Notes: generated by a model from the letters alone, not told the origin. Numbered from the stretch's first letter, positions 33,836-42,640 are shown. The stretch: DNA of 64,000 bases from Fusicatenibacter saccharivorans (GCF_027667425.1 NZ_JAQEGR010000005.1:169341-233340), one strand, 5' to 3'. Program-made: numbers and translations.

Positions 33836-34880
33836 GGTCAAGCACCTCCGCAAGCTGTGTTTTTACTTTCTGTTCGATGTCCGCATCGCCGATCTTCTGG
33901 ATTTTTGCTTCCAGTTTCGCCCGCGCTATCGTATTTTCTGCCTGTGTACGGTCCATGCCGCGCGCACCGAAGTAAAACAGTGTCTCTTCATCGAGTTCTC
34001 CGATTGCCGCGCCGTGGCTTCCCTGTACGTTTTCCTCTGCACAGAGGATCACAGGAATCGTCTTGTTGACTACATCATCGCCGAGCAGCAATACCTGTTC
34101 TGTCTCTGCTCCGACGGAATCTGCCGAACCGCGCACAAAGTCGATTGTGCCGCGGAAGATCTTTTCCGCCGCATCCATCAGCGTTCCGTCTGCCTGGATC
34201 GTGCTCTCGGTTACTTTTCCGAAGTGGCGCACATTCAGATTGACATCAAATTTCTGCTGATTCTGCAGAAGATAGCCGATTTCTGCCTGCAGTGATGCGT
34301 GATCCTTCTGCAGTTCGGTCCAGATACCGTCATAGACATCGCCTTTTCCGACAACGACCTGTAAAAGATCCAGTGCACCATTTTCCTCGCAGATGCATCC
34401 GACATCATTTAAAAGCTCCTGTTCCTCACCGCGCATCATCACCTGCACGAGCCGGATGCGGCTGTTTTTTTTCGCGTAAAGTTCTGTCCGCACCGCGAGC
34501 TGTCCCGCTGCCTGTGCCGGTTCAAATACCTCGAAAACGGTAAGGGAAGCTCCCTCTTCTGCCGCCGCGCGGATCTTTCCGGATGAAACCTTCTCTTTTC
34601 CCTGTCCGATGGAAAGCGTGACCTGTTTCGTCTGCCCCTCCTTTGCAGAGACACTCCAGTTTTTCGTCTGCTCCGGTGCAAAAAGGACATCCGTCTCTTT
34701 TCCTGCCCCGGTATTCATAGCTTCCGGAAAACCCGTTATCTCATCATCCGCAGACGGCTCTTCCGCGCAGATTTCACACGGCGCACCCGCCGCCCATTTT
34801 ACTTTTGTATCATTTAATCCCAGCCAGTACCATGTTTTCGATGGAAGCTGGTTGATTTTCATGCTGTTCTGTTCTTCCAT
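33822..34880 (-). CDS. sufD: Fe-S cluster scaffold protein SufD
   Basis: About 352 residues of the SufB/SufD beta-helix family. The typical C-terminal core is visible: GTLMDAAEKIFRGTIDFVRGSADSVGAETEQVLLLGDDV, then EENVQGSHGAAIGELDEETLFYFGARGMDRTQAENTI. It forms the SufBC2D complex that assembles clusters. The start is the ATG ending at 34880, eight bases after GGAGG. It is somewhat divergent in its N-terminal half, as SufD usually is. Confidence 0.93.
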   Translation of the reverse strand: MEEQNSMKINQLPSKTWYWLGLNDTKVKWAAGAPCEICAEEPSADDEITGFPEAMNTGAGKETDVLFAPEQTKNWSVSAKEGQTKQVTLSIGQGKEKVSSGKIRAAAEEGASLTVFEVFEPAQAAGQLAVRTELYAKKNSRIRLVQVMMRGEEQELLNDVGCICEENGALDLLQVVVGKGDVYDGIWTELQKDHASLQAEIGYLLQNQQKFDVNLNVRHFGKVTESTIQADGTLMDAAEKIFRGTIDFVRGSADSVGAETEQVLLLGDDVVNKTIPVILCAEENVQGSHGAAIGELDEETLFYFGARGMDRTQAENTIARAKLEAKIQKIGDADIEQKVKTQLAEVLDRDNR

Positions 34881-34893
34881 GTGTCTGGCCTCC

Positions 34894-36300
34894 TTATCCA
34901 ATGCTGCCCTTCATCTCGAGGCGGATCAGATTGTTCATCTCCACCGCATACTCCAGCGGCAGTTCTTTTGAAACATCATCCGCGAATCCGCTGACGATGC
35001 ACGCTCTCGCATCCTCTTCCGTCATGCCGCGCGACATCAGATAAAAGACGGCTTCATCGCTGATGCTTCCGATCTGTGCTTCATGGCCGATGTTCGCATC
35101 TTTTGTACGGATATCCATCGCCGGAATCGTGTCCGACCGGGAGATGTCATCGAGCATCAGAGACTGGCAGGAAACGGCTGATTTCGTGTTCTTTGCCGCT
35201 TTTGTTGCAGAGACTGACGAACGGAAGGTGCTGATGCCTCCGTCCTTCGAGATCGATTTCGTGTTAATATAGGAACTCGTATCCGGCGCGCTGTGGACAA
35301 CCTTCGCTCCGGTATCGAGATTCTGGCCCTTACCGGCGAACGTGATGCCGGTAAATTCCATCTTTGCGCCTCTTCCTTTCAGCACGCTCATCGGGTACAG
35401 GTAGGAAACGTGGGAGCCGAATGAACCGGAAACCCACTCGATTTTTCCGCCCTCCTCGACCTGCGCGCGCTTCGTGTTCAGGTTGTACATATTCTTCGAC
35501 CAGTTTTCAATCGTAGAATAACGGAGTCTTGCATTCTTTCCGACAAACAGCTCCACACATCCGGCATGGAGGTTGGCCACATTGTATTTCGGTGCGGAAC
35601 AGCCCTCGATAAAGTGAAGGTCCGCGTCCTCATCGACAATAATCAGCGTATGCTCGAACTGGCCTGCGCCCGGCGCATTCAGGCGGAAATACGACTGCAG
35701 CGGGATTTCCACGGAAACCCCCTTCGGCACATAGACAAACGAACCTCCGGACCAGACGGCTCCGTGCAGTGCGGCAAATTTGTGGTCGGTCGGTTTCACC
35801 AGTTTCATAAAGTGTTTCCGCACCATATCCGCGTACTCACCATGCAGCGCACTCTCCATATCGGTATAGACAACACCCTGCGCCGCAACTTCCGCGCGGA
35901 CGTTGTGATAGACCAGCTCCGAATCATACTGTGCGCCCACGCCGGCGAGTGATTTCCGCTCTGCCTGCGGGATGCCGAGACGCTCAAACGTATTTTTGAT
36001 GTCATCCGGCACATCGGACCACTTTGCTTTCATTTTGGTATTCGGGCGGACATACGTTACGATGTCATCCATGTTCAGAGCCTCGATCGACGGACCCCAA
36101 TCCGGAATCGGCATCTGGTTGTAGATCTGTAAAGAACGCAGACGGAACAGCTGCATCCAGGCAGGGTCTTTCTTCTCATCCGAAATTTTCTGTACAATTT
36201 CCGGCGTCAGGCCGGCTTTTACTTTATAGGCATCCTTTTCATCGTCTTTGAAATCATAGATGCTTCGGTCAATATCCTCTACATAACTTTTTTCTCTCAC
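34894..36300 (-). CDS. sufB: Fe-S cluster scaffold protein SufB
   Basis: A 468-residue SufB, the main scaffold on which clusters are built. The family core is intact: ALHGAVWSGGSFVYVPKGVSVEIPLQSYFR, the EGCSAPKY segment, NWSKNMYNLNTKRA, and the C-terminal IGHEAQIGSISDEAVFYLMSRGMTEEDA. The start is GTG, about nine bases after AAAGGAT. It lies between sufC and sufD. Confidence 0.96.
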   Translation of the reverse strand: MREKSYVEDIDRSIYDFKDDEKDAYKVKAGLTPEIVQKISDEKKDPAWMQLFRLRSLQIYNQMPIPDWGPSIEALNMDDIVTYVRPNTKMKAKWSDVPDDIKNTFERLGIPQAERKSLAGVGAQYDSELVYHNVRAEVAAQGVVYTDMESALHGEYADMVRKHFMKLVKPTDHKFAALHGAVWSGGSFVYVPKGVSVEIPLQSYFRLNAPGAGQFEHTLIIVDEDADLHFIEGCSAPKYNVANLHAGCVELFVGKNARLRYSTIENWSKNMYNLNTKRAQVEEGGKIEWVSGSFGSHVSYLYPMSVLKGRGAKMEFTGITFAGKGQNLDTGAKVVHSAPDTSSYINTKSISKDGGISTFRSSVSATKAAKNTKSAVSCQSLMLDDISRSDTIPAMDIRTKDANIGHEAQIGSISDEAVFYLMSRGMTEEDARACIVSGFADDVSKELPLEYAVEMNNLIRLEMKGSIG

Positions 36301-36330
36301 AGCGTTTTCATCCTTTCTGTACCTTCGGTT

Positions 36331-37083
36331 TTACGCCAGTGACTTTTCGTATTTTCCAAATCCGTCCCGGTTGATCTCCTCTACAAGAGATGCATCGCCA
36401 GTTTTGACGATTTCACCTTCCACCATGATGTGGGTCTGATCCACCATCAGCGATTCCAGAATCTTCGTGCTGTGCGTGATGATCAGAAGACTTCCTCCGC
36501 ATTTTCTGCGGTATGCCTCAATTCCGGCAGAAACGGTGCGGACCGCATCGACATCCAGGCCGGAGTCGGTCTCATCGAGAATGGTAAGGGACGGCTCGAG
36601 CATCAGAAGCTGCAAGATCTCGGCTTTCTTTTTCTCACCGCCGGAAAATCCGACATTCAGATCACGGTCTGCATACGACGGATCCATCTGCAGAACTTCC
36701 ATTGCTTTTTCCAGTTCTTTCCGGAACTCAAACAGACGCATCCGTTTGCCGGTCTTTAACTCGACGGCGCTGCGGATAAAAGAGCTTAAGGTTACGCCAG
36801 GCACCTCAAGCGGATTCTGAAACGAGAGAAACAGTCCCATTTTGGCGCGTTCATTGACCGGCTCTTCTGTGATGTTCTTTCCCTGGAACCAGATTTCGCC
36901 GCGTGTCACGTTATATTTCGGATTGCCGAGCAGCGTATTGCCAAGCGTCGACTTTCCGGTACCATTCGGTCCAAGCAGCACATGCGTCTCCCCTTTTCCA
37001 ATCGTAAGATTGACGCCGTGCAGGATCTCTTTTTCTTCTACATTTACCGTTAAATCTTTCACTGTTAAAAGATTTTTTCCCAT
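36331..37083 (-). CDS. sufC: Fe-S assembly ATPase SufC
   Basis: A 250-residue ABC-type ATPase of the SufBCD complex. Walker A GPNGTGKSTLGNTL, signature FSGGEKKKAEILQLL, Walker B LTILDETDSGLDVDAV and the switch His in LIITHSTKILE are present. SufC lacks membrane partners; it drives conformational change of SufB/SufD. It is the first gene of sufCBDSU, behind a good promoter. No sufR- or iscR-like regulator gene is adjacent. Start after AAGGAGG. Confidence 0.97.
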   Translation of the reverse strand: MGKNLLTVKDLTVNVEEKEILHGVNLTIGKGETHVLLGPNGTGKSTLGNTLLGNPKYNVTRGEIWFQGKNITEEPVNERAKMGLFLSFQNPLEVPGVTLSSFIRSAVELKTGKRMRLFEFRKELEKAMEVLQMDPSYADRDLNVGFSGGEKKKAEILQLLMLEPSLTILDETDSGLDVDAVRTVSAGIEAYRRKCGGSLLIITHSTKILESLMVDQTHIMVEGEIVKTGDASLVEEINRDGFGKYEKSLA

Positions 37084-37136
37084 ATTGATATCCTCCTTAT
37101 TTTGCTTCGAGGTTAAAATCTCTGTTTTCGCCTCCG

Positions 37137-37165
37137 ATTGTAGATCTTTTTTCCGAGTATTTCAA
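37137..37165 (-). promoter_or_regulatory. Promoter of the suf operon, with CCGA/TCGG dyad over the -35
   Basis: On the minus strand, TTGAAA, 17 bases, then TACAAT. The -35 box lies inside CCGA-TTGAAATAC-TCGG (37154-37170 on the plus strand), a possible operator. I cannot assign it to a known Fe-S regulator. Confidence 0.7.
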
Positions 37166-37194
37166 TCGGATTTATATATTTGAAAAATTTTATC

Positions 37195-37241
37195 AAAAAA
37201 CGCACCTGCCGCCGGATTTTTTTTCCGCACGACAGGCGCGT
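37195..37241 (-). terminator. Terminator of the NSS transporter gene
   Basis: ACGCGCCTGTCG pairs with CGGCAGGTGCGT (12 pairs, two G-U) and is followed by TTTTTTG on the minus strand. Confidence 0.88.
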
Positions 37242-37258
37242 TTTCTATCAACATCGTT

Positions 37259-38581
37259 TCAGCCGATTCCGCCCAGCACGATTCCGAGAATCAGAACCAG
37301 CACACAGATCGGCACGTAGATATATTTGCAGATCGGATAATACAGATCCGTGAATTTGCTGCTTCTTCCCTTGTCTACCTGGGACTGCACATACTTCTTT
37401 CCGCAGATCCAGAAGAACATGACTCCGGCAAGGCCGGCGCCGAGCGGGCAGATGTAGATCGACAGAACATCCATCCACTGGGATACAATGCCCTGGATCA
37501 GAAGAGATACGACCACACCGATAACCCCGATCACACCGCAGGCTGCTACTCTTCCGAGATGAAATTTTTCCTGTACCGTTGCAATCGGTGCTTCGTACAG
37601 GTTAATCAGAGAGGTAAGGCCGGCAAAAAAGACAGCGACAAAGAAAACGATTGCGATCAGCGCGCCACCCGGCATAGACTTTATCAAATTCGGAAGGAAA
37701 ATGAACAGAAGTCCAGGTCCTCCTGTATTTAACTGTGCTCCCGTAGTTGCCATCGCCGGGATAATAACCAGCGCAGCAAGCATAGCAGCGAGCGTATCAA
37801 AAAATGCTACTCTTCCGGCGGCGGCCGGAATATTTTCTCCATCTGACAAATAGGAACCATAGATCAGTGTTCCGTTTCCGGCTACAGACAGGGAAAAGAA
37901 TGCCTGACCAAGTGCAAAAATCCAGGTCTTCGGATCTGCAAGTGCTTTTGGTTCCACACGGAAAATATAACGGTATCCATCCGCTGCACCGGGCTGAAAG
38001 GCAACATAGATACCAAGTGCAACAAACAGGAGAAAGAAAACAGGCATCAGCACCTTATTGACCTTCTCAATTCCCTTACCAACACCAAATGCCAGAATGA
38101 CCATCGCAACCACAAGAGCTACGATCTGCCAGAAATTGTTTCCAAACGCAGATGCCATGGATTCAAACGCTCCGGCAAAATCCTCTACGCTCACAGCTGA
38201 CAGTGTCTTTCCGGTAAAGGTTCCGATCATGTACCTGAAAATCCACCCCATGACAACCGTATAACCGATCGCCATTGCCAGGGAACCCAGCACCGGAATC
38301 AGACCAAGCGCCTCTCCGGCTTTTCGTTTTCCTTTCGTTTCACATGCAAAACCGAACGCATCAACCGGACCGGATCTTGTGGCACGGCCAAAACTCATCT
38401 CCCCGCTCACACCGGTAAAGCCGATCAGTGCAACGAACAGGAAATACGGAATCAGAAAGGAACCTCCTCCGTACAAGGAAACCCGGGTAGGGAACATCCA
38501 GATGTTGCCCATTCCAACTGCAGAGCCGATGCAGGCCAGGATAAATCCCCACCGACTGTTAAATGACTCTCTCTTTTTCAT
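37259..38581 (-). CDS. Neurotransmitter:sodium symporter (NSS) family transporter
   Basis: About 440 residues with eleven to twelve membrane spans. The family start is clear: SRWGFILACIGSAVGMGNIWMFP, which holds Na+ and substrate contacts in NSS/LeuT proteins. Further conserved segments are FALGQAFFSLSVAGNGTLIYGSYL and LAALVIIPAMA. It probably imports an amino acid with Na+; the substrate is unknown. The start is the ATG ending at 38581 after GGGAGAG; earlier residues in frame are leader. It is a single-gene unit, downstream of and in the same direction as the AraC gene. Confidence 0.9.
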   Translation of the reverse strand: MKKRESFNSRWGFILACIGSAVGMGNIWMFPTRVSLYGGGSFLIPYFLFVALIGFTGVSGEMSFGRATRSGPVDAFGFACETKGKRKAGEALGLIPVLGSLAMAIGYTVVMGWIFRYMIGTFTGKTLSAVSVEDFAGAFESMASAFGNNFWQIVALVVAMVILAFGVGKGIEKVNKVLMPVFFLLFVALGIYVAFQPGAADGYRYIFRVEPKALADPKTWIFALGQAFFSLSVAGNGTLIYGSYLSDGENIPAAAGRVAFFDTLAAMLAALVIIPAMATTGAQLNTGGPGLLFIFLPNLIKSMPGGALIAIVFFVAVFFAGLTSLINLYEAPIATVQEKFHLGRVAACGVIGVIGVVVSLLIQGIVSQWMDVLSIYICPLGAGLAGVMFFWICGKKYVQSQVDKGRSSKFTDLYYPICKYIYVPICVLVLILGIVLGGIG

Positions 38582-38669
38582 ACTGCTCTCCCTTTTTCTT
38601 ACTTTTTCTGAAGATATCATGGCCAAAGTACCTTTTGACTCCAACATCTTCTGAATATTTTATCATAAG

Positions 38670-39509
38670 CTATTGGGAAAAGCTATAGCATTTCTCATCT
38701 TCCTGCAACTTCACTTTATATTTTATGCTTTTTCCGCCTTGCTGCTGCCATTCCCGCGGAGAACATCCGCAGTGGCGTTTGAAATAGCGGCTGAAATGAG
38801 ACAGATTGGAAAAACCGCAGATTTCCGCGGTCTGTCCGATGGAAAGTGCCTGATTTGTCAAAAGATTTTTCGCCTTGTCGAGCCGTACTTCAATCAGATC
38901 GCTGTGCGGGGTGCTGCTGAAAAACTGTTTATAATAAGAATAAAACTGGCTTTTTTCCATATTGGCCATCTGGCAAAGCTTTTCTGTCGTCCAGCCTTTC
39001 TCATAATGGCTCAACATCTTAAGGCGCAGCTCCTGGAATTCCTGATACAGTCCGGCCGGCTCCTCTGCCGCTTTCTGGTACAGCCGCATACCGCGCGATG
39101 CCGTAATCATCATCTGACGAACCAGTGCTTCCTCATATTCCACTGCGTATGGATCTTTCACAATATATTCCCTCTGCAAAAGGCGAATCAGCTCATCAAT
39201 TGCTTCCGTATTCTGTGGATAAAAAACAGCATTCTGCGGAATTCCATACGTTTCACCCAGATTCTTACCGCACCAGAAATGGACATAGCTGTTGCGAAAC
39301 TTCTGAACAGCCTGATAATGCTGCTCGTGATCCGGCGTGTAAAAAAGGCAGGCATTTTCCTGTGCAATGAAAAACGCAGTTCTGTCATACACCTTCATCG
39401 GCGTTTTAAACAACAGAAACAGATAGTCCCCGCTGCCCTCCGGCCGATATATCGTCTCATAATCGGCGTTGGATCTATTATATTCACAAATATGAACTGA
39501 AAATTCCAT
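38670..39509 (-). CDS. AraC family transcriptional regulator
   Basis: A 279-residue regulator. An N-terminal cupin-like sensor domain occupies about residues 1-150. The C-terminal AraC DNA-binding domain has two helix-turn-helix units, the second in SIGQTAEICGFSNLSHFSRYFKRHCGCSPREW. It is divergent from the GH51 arabinofuranosidase gene and probably activates it in response to an arabinan breakdown product; that link is inferred from position. The NSS gene downstream could be co-transcribed. Confidence 0.9.
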   Translation of the reverse strand: MEFSVHICEYNRSNADYETIYRPEGSGDYLFLLFKTPMKVYDRTAFFIAQENACLFYTPDHEQHYQAVQKFRNSYVHFWCGKNLGETYGIPQNAVFYPQNTEAIDELIRLLQREYIVKDPYAVEYEEALVRQMMITASRGMRLYQKAAEEPAGLYQEFQELRLKMLSHYEKGWTTEKLCQMANMEKSQFYSYYKQFFSSTPHSDLIEVRLDKAKNLLTNQALSIGQTAEICGFSNLSHFSRYFKRHCGCSPREWQQQGGKSIKYKVKLQEDEKCYSFSQ

Positions 39510-39542
39510 TCTTCTCGTTTCCCCTTTTCTTTTCTTCTCCCT

Positions 39543-39572
39543 ATTTTACCGCAAAACCGGAAAAAAAGTCAA
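39543..39572 (-). promoter_or_regulatory. Promoter of the AraC-family gene
   Basis: On the minus strand, TTGACT, 18 bases, then TAAAAT. CCGG sequences lie inside the spacer and just upstream of the -35, possible parts of an operator. Confidence 0.6.
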
Positions 39573-39612
39573 ATTTGCCGGACAAAAATCTCTGGTTTTT
39601 TTCTATCTTCCT

Positions 39613-39620
39613 GTTAAAAT
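39613..39620 (+). promoter_or_regulatory. Extended -10 element of the arabinofuranosidase gene
   Basis: TGTTAAAAT (39612-39620) gives an extended -10, with no good -35 17 bases upstream (CTGGTT). This fits a promoter that needs an activator such as the neighbouring AraC-type protein. Confidence 0.45.
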
Positions 39621-39663
39621 TGAAACTATCCAAAGCGAAAGCGAAACGGTGGAATAAAATCAT

Positions 39664-39702
39664 AGACACGCCGGTGATCCTTTGTTTTTCTGGATCGTGT
39701 CT
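39664..39702 (+). promoter_or_regulatory. Hairpin in the arabinofuranosidase leader
   Basis: AGACAC + GATCC pair with GGATC + GTGTCT (11 pairs interrupted by a six-base bulge) around a T-rich loop, about 20 bases before the ribosome-binding site. It may stabilise the mRNA. Confidence 0.4.
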
Positions 39703-39740
39703 GAAAACGAACATTTCTTTTAACAGGAGGATTTTTAAGT

Positions 39741-41240
39741 ATGAAAAAAGCAGAGATTATCATTGACAAATATTTTCTCACCGGAAAAGTTGACAAACGA
39801 ATCTTCGGTTCCTTTATCGAGCACCTGGGACGCGCCGTTTACGAAGGCATCTATCAGGAAGGAAGTGCTCTCTCCGACGAGCAGGGCTTCCGAAAAGATA
39901 CCCTGGATCTTGTCAAAGAGCTTCAGGTACCGATCGTCCGTTACCCGGGCGGAAACTTTGTCTCGGGCTATCACTGGGAAGACAGCGTAGGTCCGAAAGA
40001 CAAACGGCCTGCAAAACCGGATCTTGCCTGGGGCGTGATTGAGACAAACGAATTCGGTCTGAATGAGTTTGCGGACTGGTCGAAAAAAGCCGGCAGTGAT
40101 ATTATGATGGCCGTTAACCTCGGAACCCGCGGACCGGAGGATGCCAAAAATGTGCTGGAGTACTGCAACTTCAAGGGCGGCACCTACTACAGTGATCTGA
40201 GAAAATCCCACGGTTACAAAGATCCACACAACATCAAACTCTGGTGCCTCGGCAACGAGATGGACGGACCGTGGCAGATGGGACATAAGACCGCTTCTGA
40301 GTACGGACGTATTGCAGCAGAGACTTCCCGTCTGATGAAATTCATGGATCCGACGATTGAAACTGTTGCCTGCGGAAGCTCCAATCTTACGATGCCAACC
40401 TTCGGTTCCTGGGAATATACGGTTCTGGACGAATGCTATGATGAGGTGGATTACCTTTCTTTACACCAGTACTACGGAAATTATGCAAATGATACTGTCG
40501 ATTTCCTGGCAAGCTCCAAGGGCATGGATGATTTCATCTCCGGTGTAGTTGCGATCTGTGATGCAGTCAAAGCGAAAAAACACGGCAAAAAGCAGATTAA
40601 CCTTTCCTTCGATGAGTGGAACGTATGGTATCACAGCAATGAGCAGGATCAGAAGCTGGAGAAATGGGTACGCGCACCGCATCAGCTTGAGGATGTTTAC
40701 AACTTTGAGGATGCACTTCTCGTCGGAAGCATGCTGATCACACTCCTGCGCCACGCAGACCGTGTCAAGATTGCCTGCCTCGCACAGCTTGTCAACGTTA
40801 TCGCTCCGATCATGACATCCGATACCGGTGCATGGCGTCAGACGATCTTCTATCCATACATGCATGCAAGCGTATACGGCCGCGGAACCGTCTTAAATAC
40901 ACAGGTTCTGACACCGGTTTACGAGAGCAAAACGTACGGCGAAGCTCCGTATCTCGATTCTGTCTGCATCTGGGATGAGGAAAACGATGCACTGACCATT
41001 TTTGCAGTCAACAAGAGCCTGGATGAGGATATGGAGGTTTCCTGCGATCTGCGTCAGTTCGAAGGATGTCGTCTGGCTGAGCACATCGTGCTGACAAACG
41101 ACGATATGAAAGCGGTCAACACCGAAGCAGATCCGAACCACGTTGCTCCGACCCATTCCGATGCTACCAAACTGGAGAATGGAAAAATGCACACCGTTCT
41201 TGGAAAACACAGCTGGAATGTGATCCGTCTTACAAAATAA
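39741..41240 (+). CDS. Alpha-L-arabinofuranosidase (GH51)
   Basis: A 499-residue cytoplasmic GH51 enzyme that removes arabinose from arabinan or arabinoxylan oligosaccharides. The catalytic acid/base Glu lies in KLWCLGNEMDGPWQMG and the nucleophile Glu in INLSFDEWNVWYHSN. The N terminus KRIFGSFIEHLGRAVYEGIY is typical. There is no signal peptide, so it acts on imported oligosaccharides. Start: ATG ten bases after GGAGG. It is divergent from an AraC regulator and followed by the deleted GH43 gene, with which it once formed an arabinan-use unit. Confidence 0.96.
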   Translation: MKKAEIIIDKYFLTGKVDKRIFGSFIEHLGRAVYEGIYQEGSALSDEQGFRKDTLDLVKELQVPIVRYPGGNFVSGYHWEDSVGPKDKRPAKPDLAWGVIETNEFGLNEFADWSKKAGSDIMMAVNLGTRGPEDAKNVLEYCNFKGGTYYSDLRKSHGYKDPHNIKLWCLGNEMDGPWQMGHKTASEYGRIAAETSRLMKFMDPTIETVACGSSNLTMPTFGSWEYTVLDECYDEVDYLSLHQYYGNYANDTVDFLASSKGMDDFISGVVAICDAVKAKKHGKKQINLSFDEWNVWYHSNEQDQKLEKWVRAPHQLEDVYNFEDALLVGSMLITLLRHADRVKIACLAQLVNVIAPIMTSDTGAWRQTIFYPYMHASVYGRGTVLNTQVLTPVYESKTYGEAPYLDSVCIWDEENDALTIFAVNKSLDEDMEVSCDLRQFEGCRLAEHIVLTNDDMKAVNTEADPNHVAPTHSDATKLENGKMHTVLGKHSWNVIRLTK

Positions 41241-41320
41241 TGGAACCGTATAAGGTATGGCCTGAAAAACAGAACATCTGAATTTTTCATCCAAACATAT
41301 GCATAAAGGAGTTTTATTTT

Positions 41321-41620
41321 ATGGCACAGGCATATTTATTTGTTCATTTTCGGGAAAAAACAACACCGGACGGCGAACAGGTTTATTTCGGCATAAGCCG
41401 CGATGGTTTCCACTGGGAAGCTGTCAACGACGGCGTTCCGGGTGCCGGCCAGGGATATGTGCCGTTTGTTGCAGACAGCCTTGCTTCCGGAAAATTTGTT
41501 CGTTCTGATGCTTCCTTCTCGTTCCCATACGGCTACAAGCATGGAACGATTCTTCCGATTACAGAGGAGGATTACGAGCGGATCAAAAACCAGGACTGGT
41601 CAGATCACGGATATCAGTAA
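41321..41620 (+). pseudogene. GH43-like glycosidase with the catalytic core deleted in frame
   Basis: A 99-residue open frame. Residues 1-38 (AYLFVHFREKTTPDG, VYFGISRDGFHWEAVNDG) match the start of a clostridial GH43-type glycosidase. From about residue 40 on (GAGQGYVPFVAD, SFSFPYGYKHGTILPIT) it matches the extreme C terminus of the same proteins. The whole five-bladed catalytic domain of some 250-400 residues is missing, yet the frame is kept. The ribosome-binding site AAAGGAG and start codon are intact, so a small inactive protein may still be made. It follows GH51 by 80 bases. Confidence 0.7.
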
Positions 41621-41625
41621 AATCG

Positions 41626-41758
41626 CTGTCCGCCTGATGGGATTTTCATACAAAAAGAACTGCGGCAGGCTTCCTTTTGGGGAAGTTCCTGCCGCAGTTC
41701 TTTTTCGCTTTTCTTTTCCGACAAAACCCATCCGCTTCCTTTTTGTTCTGGCGGACAG
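41626..41758. repeat. Nested inverted repeat (possible MITE-like element) around a terminator
   Basis: CTGTCCGCC (41626-41634) and GGCGGACAG (41750-41758) are perfect terminal inverted repeats. Inside them, GATGGG...TTTT faces AAAACCCATC, and the centre is the 18-base terminator stem. The element begins five bases after the GH43 remnant's stop codon. Confidence 0.4.
41652..41705. terminator. Bidirectional terminator between the GH43 remnant and folT
   Basis: AAAAAGAACTGCGGCAGG pairs perfectly with CCTGCCGCAGTTCTTTTT (18 bases), with an inner CTTCC/GGAAG stem. Confidence 0.95.
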
Positions 41759-41812
41759 TACCTTTTCTGCAGATTGGTAAATGTATCGTTTTGATGGTGT
41801 CTGAATTTTTCT

Positions 41813-42415
41813 TTATCTCTGTGCCTGTGCAGCGGTTCTTGCATGGAACATGCGGAAGACGCCGGTCTGCTCGATCAACTTCGTCAGGCTATAGAAAATG
41901 ATGGAATCGATCGGCCACATAATCAGGTTCTTTAAGGCACGTGCCGGAAGAAGCACCATGATTCCTTTTCCATACAGCATGCTGATCCACAGGGTGTTCA
42001 GCAGTACGTTGACAGTCAGCATAACGATGAACTTGGCTGCAAGCACACGTTTGATGGTCAGTTTTTTGCGATAGTAGAAGCATCCATACATAAAAGATGC
42101 CAGCATCGCATTAAAGGTGAATCCGAAGAAGAACGGGCCGCTCGGTTTCAGGAAGTATTTTACGACATCAAGAATGCCGGAGAAAAGACATCCTGTCACT
42201 GGTCCGAACAGGTAATCGACAAGGCGGTTCGGGATTCCAGAAAATCCGATGCGGACATAAGGTCCGATATCAATCGATGCTACCTGGTTCAGAATCATCG
42301 CCAGCGCTGCGAACATGGCACAGGCTGCGAGGGTTGTGACTGCTTTCAGCTCTTTTGCTGACTGCAGAAACATGTTTTTTGTTTCTTTTGCTGTTTCATT
42401 TGCATTTTTCTGCAT
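41813..42415 (-). CDS. folT: Folate ECF transporter S component FolT
   Basis: A 200-residue membrane protein with about six spans, the substrate-binding subunit of an energy-coupling-factor vitamin transporter. Family features include AACAMFAALAMILNQVASIDIGPYVRIGFSGIPN and the GPVTGCLFSGILDVVKYFLKPSGPFF stretch. Specificity for folate is supported by the THF riboswitch in its leader, which is established for this family. The shared EcfA/EcfT energising module is not in the window. Start: ATG after AAAGGAGG. Confidence 0.93.
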   Translation of the reverse strand: MQKNANETAKETKNMFLQSAKELKAVTTLAACAMFAALAMILNQVASIDIGPYVRIGFSGIPNRLVDYLFGPVTGCLFSGILDVVKYFLKPSGPFFFGFTFNAMLASFMYGCFYYRKKLTIKRVLAAKFIVMLTVNVLLNTLWISMLYGKGIMVLLPARALKNLIMWPIDSIIFYSLTKLIEQTGVFRMFHARTAAQAQR

Positions 42416-42482
42416 AAAAAAATTACCTCCTTTACAGATATCTGACTACAATAGGAGATAATCTCTTGTCTCTATCTTCTGT

Positions 42483-42583
42483 TGCAGCGAGATGCAATTC
42501 ATATACCGCAAGATTTTCTCTTTTCGTCTCCCTGGCTACTCTCTATCCTGGGAGCACTTTACGCATATGAACTTACTCTGCAG
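42483..42583 (-). ncRNA. THF (tetrahydrofolate) riboswitch
   Basis: The folT leader contains the conserved THF aptamer pattern: GCAGAGTAAGTTCAT, then ATGCGTAAAGTGCTCCC, GGGAG closing a stem, CTTGCGGTATATGAATTGC and the closing CTCGCTGCA. The outer stem (TGCAG/CTGCA), the TTCATAT/ATATGAA helix and the pseudoknot loops are visible. It senses reduced folate and lowers FolT production when folate is plentiful. Position between promoter and folT is as expected. Confidence 0.9.
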
Positions 42584-42600
42584 TTGTTTTTGTCCTGCTC

Positions 42601-42629
42601 ATTATATAGTAAAATCCCCTTGATTTCAA
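42601..42629 (-). promoter_or_regulatory. Promoter of folT
   Basis: On the minus strand, TTGAAA, 17 bases, then a perfect TATAAT, just upstream of the riboswitch. Confidence 0.85.
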
Positions 42630-42640
42630 GAGGATTTTAC
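42609..42640. repeat. 32-base inverted repeat over the folT -35 region
   Basis: GTAAAATCCCCTTGA and TCAAGAGGATTTTAC form a 15-base stem with one mismatch and a two-base centre. It overlaps the -35 box, so it could be an operator adding to riboswitch control. Confidence 0.5.
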
